NCBI RefSeq assembly: GCF_016545825.1
Contig: NC_052615.1
Span: 27,153,088-27,217,087, forward strand
DNA from: Eucalyptus grandis
Lineage: Eukaryota; Streptophyta; Magnoliopsida; Myrtales; Myrtaceae
Reading direction: 5' to 3'
Length of the DNA: 64,000 nt
Shown here: positions 56,222 through 64,000 of the stretch, piece after piece
Numbering within the stretch: position 1 is the stretch's first letter
Layout of the letters: each line of letters begins with the position of its first letter
Made by a program: the position numbers and the translations under genes
The notes under the pieces: generated by a model
Databases searched by the model: none
Told to the model about the DNA's origin: nothing
The model's input: the letters and a program-made list of their open reading frames with translations, nothing else

Positions 56222-59200
56222 ATGGGGGGTCCAAGCCAGAGACAATCATCGACCTTGTCGTCTCGCCTCTCGCCATTGGCCGAGCCCTTCAAATTGAGCA
56301 AGCCCTATCAGCAGCAAGTTTATACTCACTCATCGGAGCATTCTGTTGACAATTGGCAAAGTCTCGGTCCTTCCATTGCGTTGGTCCATCCGTTTTCCGG
56401 TCTTGAATTGGAAAGCGACGTGCGGGGTGATTGCAGTTACTCTGTTTATGACTTTGGATCTAAAGTCTCCGGCTTTCCTTATGATTATCAAGATTACCCA
56501 TCTGAGGCATCCCAGGATCTCAGTGGTTATGAAACTGTATCCGTAATAGAGTCGTCTCATGTGAATTGTGGCAAAGACGTTTCCAATCGGGTCTGTGATG
56601 GCCAAATCAGTGGAGTTGAGGATGAGGGTACTCAGGATAAAAGGAAGCAGCAATGGCTGTCAGCGGAGCATTGTTGTTGAGGGAAGAATGCTAGTGATTC
56701 GGCCGCATATCAGCTCTTTGCAAAGCAAGGTCAGTAGTTTCTTTTCGAATTTAGATGTTTTTTCAGTCCTGTTGGGTAGGCTGGATAATGGAGGTGAGAT
56801 ATGATTATTCTTGTCCTATCCAGTGTTCAAGATCCCTTTCAAATGGAAATAAGGGCCAGTACTGTCTCTTGCATTTATTGTTCTAAGATAGTAGTGCTGT
56901 ATGGTCAGTAATTAGTTCTTTCTCTTCTTATTTATGTTTCACTTGGCTTGATTCTCGTTGACTAAACTTTGCCTCTTTTTCTGGTTGTTATATTTAAGTG
57001 TCTCTAATTACTAGTATGTAGATCAATGTCTACAAAGGTTTTAATTTAGTGCTTACATCCTCTAAGCTCGTCCATGTTATGGTGTAATAGATGCTATGGC
57101 TTGTTGCTGATTATTGCGATAGCATTCATCTAAACTAGTCCATGTTATGGTGTAATGGATGCTATGGCTTGTCATTGTGGTAGCATTGCTTTGATTTGGG
57201 AGAGTCGTCCAATTTTTTCAGTCAAATTTGTCCTGCACGTTCAGAAAATCTTTTTGCACCTCAATCCTGATGGCTATTTTGAAAATTTGCTAGCGAAGAA
57301 CTAGACTACTTTGTAAGATTAGACAAAAAGCAACCACATATTTGGTTTCAGTTCATGTCAGGATACCTGCGAAATTTAGTATTTGGAAGTCTGTATTATA
57401 TTGATTTTTTTGTTCAATTCAAATTCATCAAGACTTTATTAAGGACTTGCTCCTCTTTTTGGCTCCAATCCAGTGGTATGCTTGACTCTTAGCTATAGTG
57501 GTTATAGATCTAGATATTAAAGGTCTGTTGTGTTTGGTATCATTTACCTCACAGAACCTCTATAACATGGCATGCCATTAGGGTGCTCCAATCTTGCTAG
57601 GTCTCTGGTCTGGATTTTGCCAATATTCTGACTCAACTATCTTGGCCACTTGTCTTGAATCTTTAACTTTTGAGTGGGCTCTTGAGGATCATGCACAGAT
57701 TCCTTTTCGTCACCTGTTTTTGTTACTGTTTGCCTCTGAATGGAAACAACTTCACTAGGTATCAGGATGGCGTGGACTGATAATAATATGTAAGTTTATC
57801 CAGGCCCTCATCAGCAGCCCCGGACAGTCGTAAAGCTTTTGATATAGTAATTTTGGCTTATCAACTGTTTTTGGCTTGAGCGACAGTTCTCTTACTTGCG
57901 TTTTCTTTTTTTTCCTTTGAGCCAAGCAAGATAGATGTTCCTTGATGCTTCATAATAGTAATGTAATGAGCTTTTGATTTTTTGGATCTCTTTTTTAGCC
58001 AAAAAAGTATTTTGGATGTTTAACAGTCTACAGGATTTTTCTTTGCATAATGTTTGTAGTAAGAAAGAGAAAAATTTGTGTGATGCATGGAGGGAATGAG
58101 GATTTGAAAACAGTATGAGTTTGGTGTCACTTTGTCTGCTCATAAACTTATCTCTCTGCAGGGAGTAATGCTTCTAAAGGATCAAAGAGCTTCCGCGAAA
58201 CTTGTAACGATCTCTGTATGGGTTATTTAGAAACTTTTGCGAGAGACGATCAGGTCAAATTCCAAGGGACAGAGCAAAAAAAAGCTGAATGTACCTCATT
58301 TTCGGTACTAGATCCCAGTGTCATCCCCTTAAAGCTTTCAGTTTCAATGGATCAGTATACCTCCACAGCCTCCCAAATAGTTACAGTCCCTCACAATGTC
58401 CAGCAGATTTGGTCAGAGGGAACAACGATTATCCCACCATTGTTTCATCTGAATCTGAGAGATGCGAATCCCAGTTTGAATCTCCTAAAGAAAAAAGTGC
58501 AGATACTCCTTTTCCAGGTACAAATCATTGTCAAGCTCTGGGTTTGGGCAGTCAAGCATTGACGAAATAATTTCTCCCTCCAATTTTGCTGCTTCAAAAC
58601 CTCTGAGTTGTAGTGGTATTGGGGCTTTCAACAGAAGGGAGATTTTTTCTTGTGATAGTACATTGGAAATGGACTTTCCTGCTTATCAGGAGAGAGTTGC
58701 TACTCTAAAAGGTGAGGAGAGAAAAAGTCAGAGATTAGAAATTGTCACGAATGTCGAATCTTTGCCTATAGTTAAATGCCAACGGAAAGCTGCTGAAGGA
58801 AGTAATTTTGCCCAAGGTTCTCTTTTAATGCTCGAAAAGGATGGGCTCAACCAAAATGAGCTAGACGAGAGTGATGACGACGAAGATTCACCTTGTTGGA
58901 AAGGACTGAAACTTTCACCATTTGCATTTAGAGAATCTGAAGCTTCAGATCATCAACTTGATGAAGCTCCTGATATTAAACTTCATGAAAATCGATTGGA
59001 TGCAAGAAAAAGTTTGAATCCCCTAGCACCTGTTTTTGTTCCTCAAAATTTCGAACATAAGTTGTGTCTCAAGGAGATCGAATGTGCACAGAATGATTCC
59101 TTGTCTTTCCAAAAGTGTGCATCTTCTGCTCCTATCCCATTGTCTGAAGTACAGACAATGCAATGTGACAACATGGCAGGACTCTCCAATTGGGAAGGAC

Positions 59201-60729
59201 TGAAGGTAATTGGCCCTCAGCGCAGGGCCGATATGCATAAACCTGGCCCAGAACCTCTTCTGAAGGGAAAGACGTGTAGCTTTGCTAAGGTTGATTATGG
59301 TGTCACATCACCATTTCTTAAGGAGGATTTTGTTACACATACCAGTAATTTTGGCAGGGGAACAAATCTTGAAGTTCCAGGGAACATTATCAATGATATC
59401 ACATTTCCCAATGCAACTAGTGTTTCTGTCTCTGCAGTGGTGCATGTCTCCGAGGCAAAGTCACTTGAACAGTGGTCTTCTTTAGGAGTTGGAGAGCCCT
59501 CTTACACTGAGGCTCGTTCCAATGTATCTGAACTAGTGTCCACATCACCAAGGACAGAAGTGGATGTACTCGTGAATGCGATGCATTCTCTGTCAGAATT
59601 GCTTATAGATAAGTGTGTGAACGGATGCATGCTGAGTGATGTTATGCATGACAGAATCCAGGTTGTAATCAGCAATCTCTCAAATTGCGCAAAACAGAGG
59701 GAGAGACAGTGGACATCTTTGGATGGATCAAATATTCCCGGGATCTTGAGCTTTTCAAACAAGTCCACTTATGCATGCATGGTATGATTTGGTAGTGCTC
59801 TTGTTATATTTTCATTCTCATCAGTAACTGGAATATAGACAAATAATATATTGGGGAAAAGAGACTTCTGACCTAGGGATCTGCATATTGCGCATTAATT
59901 GATCTAGAAATTTTCATGCCAGCTCTCTGGGCATGCTAGTTTATGAACAATTGAGGAGCATGCTCGTTTGCCAACGACTTTTCTGCCAAAGTCTATGACA
60001 GGAAATACAGTTTCCTTTTGGAGTTGCAAAAGGATGATGAGTTTTTACTGCAATATCCCCGTATCTCTAAGGAATTTGCCAAGGATCATATTATTCTTAG
60101 TTAGGATATTCTGTTTTTTGCTCTGACTTGGCTGCATATTAGGAAACGATTAAATATTCTTGAAATAAGCTATTTACACTATGTTGAAGTACAATGAAAT
60201 TGACAGATTTGCTATGTAGAAGTCTGCAATTTTGTGCTGTTTGACAGGGATGAGGATTGTGGTCTGAATGCCGGTCCAACTTTATGACTAGTCAATGAAA
60301 AGCTAGGAATGTGGACTAGTCAATCAGCTGCTTAAACATTTATATAATGTCGTCTAGTTGTAACTTATGGGTCTGAGCTTCACTAAGTAACTACTTGATG
60401 CAGAATACTGATTCAGTGCTGTCAAATAAAGAGTTGCAGGATGCTCGTTCTCTGGTCAGCAATATAAGCAGTGGGATTCCCCAGGTAATATCTGCAACAT
60501 TGTGTTAAATTATATTTATTGACAGTTGTCTTCACTGAGAGGACATAATACTAGATGGCTCGTGGTTTGTGAGGTGCAGTTCAATGATAAGAGTATGGAA
60601 GCTGGTTATGTTGAGGACCGAATGAGTCCCCAGACTATATTATATAAGAACCTATGGCTTGAAGCGCAAGAGGCATTACATGCAATGAAGCACAAGGCAT
60701 ATGTTGCACGTATAAAGTCCAAGACATAG
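56222..60729 (+). CDS. Plant-conserved protein of unknown function, four exons, several frame breaks
   Basis: Exons 56222-56729, 58162-59781, 60404-60484 and 60526-60729, joined in matching phases (1, 0, 0). The start MGGPSQRQSSTLSSRLSPLA is preceded by a GC-rich leader with a probable leader intron (donor CACAG|GTACGAG near 55919). Recognisable conserved words are DSPCWKG and LNPLAPVFVPQNF (exon 2), LVNAMHSLSELLIDK (exon 2 end) and the C-terminal QTILYKNLWLEAQEALHAMK (exon 4). I know these from a plant family of about 700-1000 residues, low in complexity, with no assigned function or catalytic motif. Breaks: an in-frame TGA at 56678-56680, with plausible reading resuming after it; two single-base losses in exon 2, about 58325 (CCCC run) and about 58533 (AAG), each shifting the frame by one the same way; and an intron of only 41 bases (60485-60525). 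From about 58528 the frame is open for 419 codons. Either a decaying gene or one with base-calling errors. Confidence 0.7.
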
Positions 60730-61392
60730 TTTCACCAGAGAGAACACTTAAGTTTCGCTTGATGGTAGAAGCTTGATTTTGCAGGTAAATCATGTTCTCT
60801 TTAAATTTTAGATATTTTCGATCAAAATCAGTGAACTTAAGTTTTAATCAGGTGATCGTGCTTTTAACACAATTTCAACCATGTCATTCCATCAGGTGTT
60901 AATGGATCAAGTAACAAAAGGCTGGCTCGACAGAAAAAAGACATGTCACTCTATCCACGTGTCATATGGCAACTCAGCATGTTGGTAACTTTCCTATTGA
61001 ACTTTTGATGAGATGAAATGATTGAAATCATTTGGAAGGACAATGACCTGATTGGAGGTTTTAAGTTCGGTGACCTGAAAGAACGTAGCTGCAAATTTGG
61101 ATTATTGTCCGAGTATCTTGCCTTGATTTTGCTGTATGAGAATATGAGCTATTCTTTGCCGCTCAGAGTGAAAGTCATTATGAGACTTTGAGAGTTTGTA
61201 TTTGATCGTAGATGTTAGCGGTCTAGAGATGGTGGGGAAGGGGAACTACACGTGTTTGAGATGACAAAAGAAACTGTAACCCACGCACAAGTTTATGTTT
61301 GTGCATTGTTCATGAGAGCATATGATTGCCCTTGATGGCTCAAATGGTCCGGCCGGATATGCATGTTTTGTTTCATTAGAGGGAACCTACTG

Positions 61393-61435
<43 letters not shown>

Positions 61436-63700
61436 GTCATGCAGATTACATAGTATTTAGCAACAGGGAGTCATCACAAAATGGAGATATGTGTCTGTGT
61501 GTGTGCGCACACGGGCATCACAGAGATGATCATCTGAACACGGTATGATTGTAAACACTGAAGAGTTCTGTGGTCTTGCGTAATCAAGGGATGGACGGTC
61601 CATGTTTTTAGATTTTGGTCAAAAGACAGTCCATGTTTCAACAGCAGGAAAATGCCAATGCCTCAGCCCAAAACTGAAAACAAGAAAGAACATTACCACA
61701 GCCTCACATCTAGTGGGCCAATTGCGTGTAGCAAGCTTGGACTGATGAGGGGCAGCCATCCGAGTCAAATCCAGCTCAATCCTTCTTTTGTAGATGCATA
61801 CTGAGCAAGAATGTATATCGCAAGTTGTATCTCTGTCGCACGGAGGGTATCTTTATAATTACGTATAGATCGGTGCGTATTTGGTCACGCATTGTATATG
61901 ATCGGACGTCTGCATCTCATTCAGAATGAATCGTATCTCGGTCGCCAGTGTCATAACGCACCCATGGAGACTTTCCCTTTCCACCATCACCCGATTTACA
62001 TGCACACAAGATGGACAGACCCTAAATTGCACACGAGAGAAGCAGCTTCAGGATTTTTATGCATGCATGCTTTTCCAACGGTCTGGGAAGTTCAACAGCC
62101 CACTGGACTCTCATTACTCAACAGAAGAATTTGAACAGCTCTATCATTTAGACAGAAGAATATGAGGATGCGAGATGGAGGTTGAGCTGGCGAGCAAATG
62201 GTGCAGCACAGGTTGTCTATGTAATTTATGCCAAACCCTGACTGACTGACTGACACCCCCAACATGTTTTCGCCTATGGGATCGATGCTGTTGGACATTA
62301 ATACTCTCTACCATCGTTTTCACTTTTATCGAACCTGCAACTTGACAGAGAGAGCAGCTGTGTAGGTGCGGCTGGGTTAAAGGTGAAGGGGCATCAAAAA
62401 GTGCTTGAATATCGACAGTGCTTGAATGCCACTCTTCAAGCAATGTGGTACAAAAGCGAGTGACACTGAAACAGGAACTCGTCCCTCTTTCCCAAGACGC
62501 TAGGGCTTCCCCCTTACACGTCCTTTGTGGAACGGTGGATGCACATAAGCTTCGCCCTGTCATTAGGGGCTCCATCTTTAGGAAGGAAGGCAAATAACAT
62601 AAGTTTCTTCAACAACAGAACATGAATGGTTTTTTTTTTTTCCCTAATATAAATTTGCGGGTAATAGCTCGAATTGTCGAGCTAAGAATATATTGAAGCC
62701 AAGCGGATTATGAATGTGATCATCTTGTCTATTAACGACCAAATTACAGGATCCACACGTTATTTCCCTTTCTGATTGTCTTATCGAACATGGTCCTCAC
62801 ATGTGGCCTTTATACTTCCAACATGAACTTGCTCAGCTCTAATTGTTAAGTACTCAATAACTGGTGGAAAGGAAAGAGTAATACCATGTTAAAATGGCAA
62901 GGGAATAGATGGGACCTTCATCAAAGCAAAAGGGGTTTAATTCATTGGACCTTGATGTAGTGGTAGGATCACCAATAGTCTTATCTTATTTGCATATATG
63001 GTATATGTTCACTTCACGTGTCATCACCAATTTCACTCCATTAAACTGGGCCAAACTATAGTCTATAGTCATGTTTCTTTGCAAGCAAAATAGGAAATGA
63101 TACTAACGATCCCACTAGTTTTTGCCCCATATTCAAAACCGTCTTTCTACTTCTTCTTTTTTTTTTTAAATTCAAAATAGTCCCTTTACTTTTTTAAAAA
63201 GTGCGACGTCTACCATTGCATCATTCTAGGTTTGAATTTTGCAAACATAAACTTGACGTTGTAAAAATTGCTAACGTGGACTTAATAAGAAATTTACAAG
63301 ATTTTTGTGAACTCTCAGTATCTGTGCATTTTGCAAAATTCCCTCTCCCTCTCTCTTTTATCCGCGAAAAAAATTTAAGGAACAAGATTTGCATGCTCTA
63401 GGCGATGTCGTGTTGGTCTTGCCAACTCAACAATCCGAAAGTAAAAATCAATCACTTGATTAATGGTGACAATTTAAAAAAAATACAAGGACCACATCGG
63501 ATAAAGTTTTGAATTTCGGGTAAAAATAGAGGAAATAGCAGAGCAGTGCCATTTCACCAAACCACGAATGTCCACAAATGGCCCAAGCAATCTCTACACT
63601 TTGATCATAGTTCGACTGTCATGATCTTGCGAACTGTCACAAATCATTACAGACTGGCCTTGTTTCTTTCCTCTTCTTCCCCAATGCTTAAAGAAGTGGG
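60730..63700. other. 3' flank and intergenic region
   Basis: 3' sequence of the previous gene, then AT-rich spacer. The minus frame 62593-62144 (149 codons) and overlapping plus frames at 61892-62165 have no family resemblance and no exon structure; I do not call them. Nothing else is seen. Confidence 0.45.
61395..61432. repeat. (TC)n microsatellite
   Basis: Nineteen uninterrupted TC units in the spacer after the unknown gene. Confidence 0.9.
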
Positions 63701-63728
63701 TTAGAAAATGAAGAAGCTCTTTCCATAC

Positions 63729-63748
63729 AGAGAGAGAGAGAGAGAGAA
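63729..63748. repeat. (AG)n microsatellite
   Basis: About ten AG units. It lies in a 75-codon plus frame (63708-63935) whose REREREK run is only the repeat translated. Confidence 0.85.
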
Positions 63749-64000
63749 AGAGATGGGACAAAGTAGCGAGGTGACATCACTGCTTGTGCAAGTCCCCTCA
63801 AATTGCTTTGGAGCGGTACCACACAGAAACATTGCAGGCTTAGATGCCGAACGACCTGTTGGAAGTACAAGGACAATCCATGTAGCATTCCACGCAGAGA
63901 AAGCGACAAGTCATGATTGTGGGGACTCTTTTTAGAAACTTGGTTAATTTGGTATCCCATCTCTTGATGAAGCCAAGCCCATGTCACCACATTCGATTCC

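Noticed and set aside
62144..62593. 149-codon minus-strand frame
   Set aside because: No recognised domain, no exon context and overlapping frames on the other strand of similar length.
63688..63990. 100-codon frames on both strands at the right end
   Set aside because: Driven by an (AG)n microsatellite and not recognisable; the window ends too soon to judge a partial gene.

Overview
The window is nuclear DNA of a flowering plant, most likely a eudicot. It is AT-rich, its genes have GT-AG introns, and it holds plant-specific families (a WAT1/MtN21 EamA transporter, polyol-transporter-like sequences) and many retrotransposon and MITE remnants. I cannot fix the species. A run of exactly 100 N (30360-30459) is a scaffold gap, so order and distance across it are uncertain.

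Region 1 (1-30359) is a graveyard of duplicated gene pieces. A block carrying an F-box/DUF295-like fragment (minus strand) and the first exon of tubulin-folding cofactor A (TBCA, plus strand) occurs at about 1-4870 and again at about 25975-30359. A third, partial F-box fragment lies at 23.3-24.7 kb. Only the right-hand TBCA exon 1 (29444-29596) is intact; the left one has a 55-nt deletion. Between the blocks lie about ten fragments of a polyol/monosaccharide-transporter-like gene on both strands, all full of stops and frameshifts. They are arranged as inverted repeats, the largest being a roughly 3.3 kb palindrome centred near 21.28 kb. A TBCA intron segment is present again at 16.0-17.7 kb and gives a clean empty-site comparison for a transposon at 4872-5640.

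Region 2 (30460-44000) holds LTR-type sequence next to the gap, a two-copy (about 2.96 kb period) tandem duplication of the FG-repeat exons of a NUP98-like nucleoporin (minus strand, broken), and a Copia gag/protease/integrase remnant with a nested foldback MITE.

Region 3 (44000-64000) holds the genes that look most like working loci: a six-exon WAT1-related transporter (45270-47502), a small GC-rich unknown gene (about 50693-50900), and a plant-conserved gene of unknown function (56222-60729). Each is intact except for one or a few apparent single-base deletions, mostly in homopolymer runs, plus one in-frame TGA in the last. That pattern suggests sequence error as much as gene decay. A Copia reverse transcriptase/RNase H remnant at 52.8-54.6 kb is split by a GC-rich foldback transposon.

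There is no operon or pathway logic here. Shared history is by duplication and transposition. I did not find a convincing new biological system; the nearest candidates are the palindromic transporter array, which could make hairpin RNA, and the GC-cored foldback elements. All percent-identity or similarity statements are by eye.
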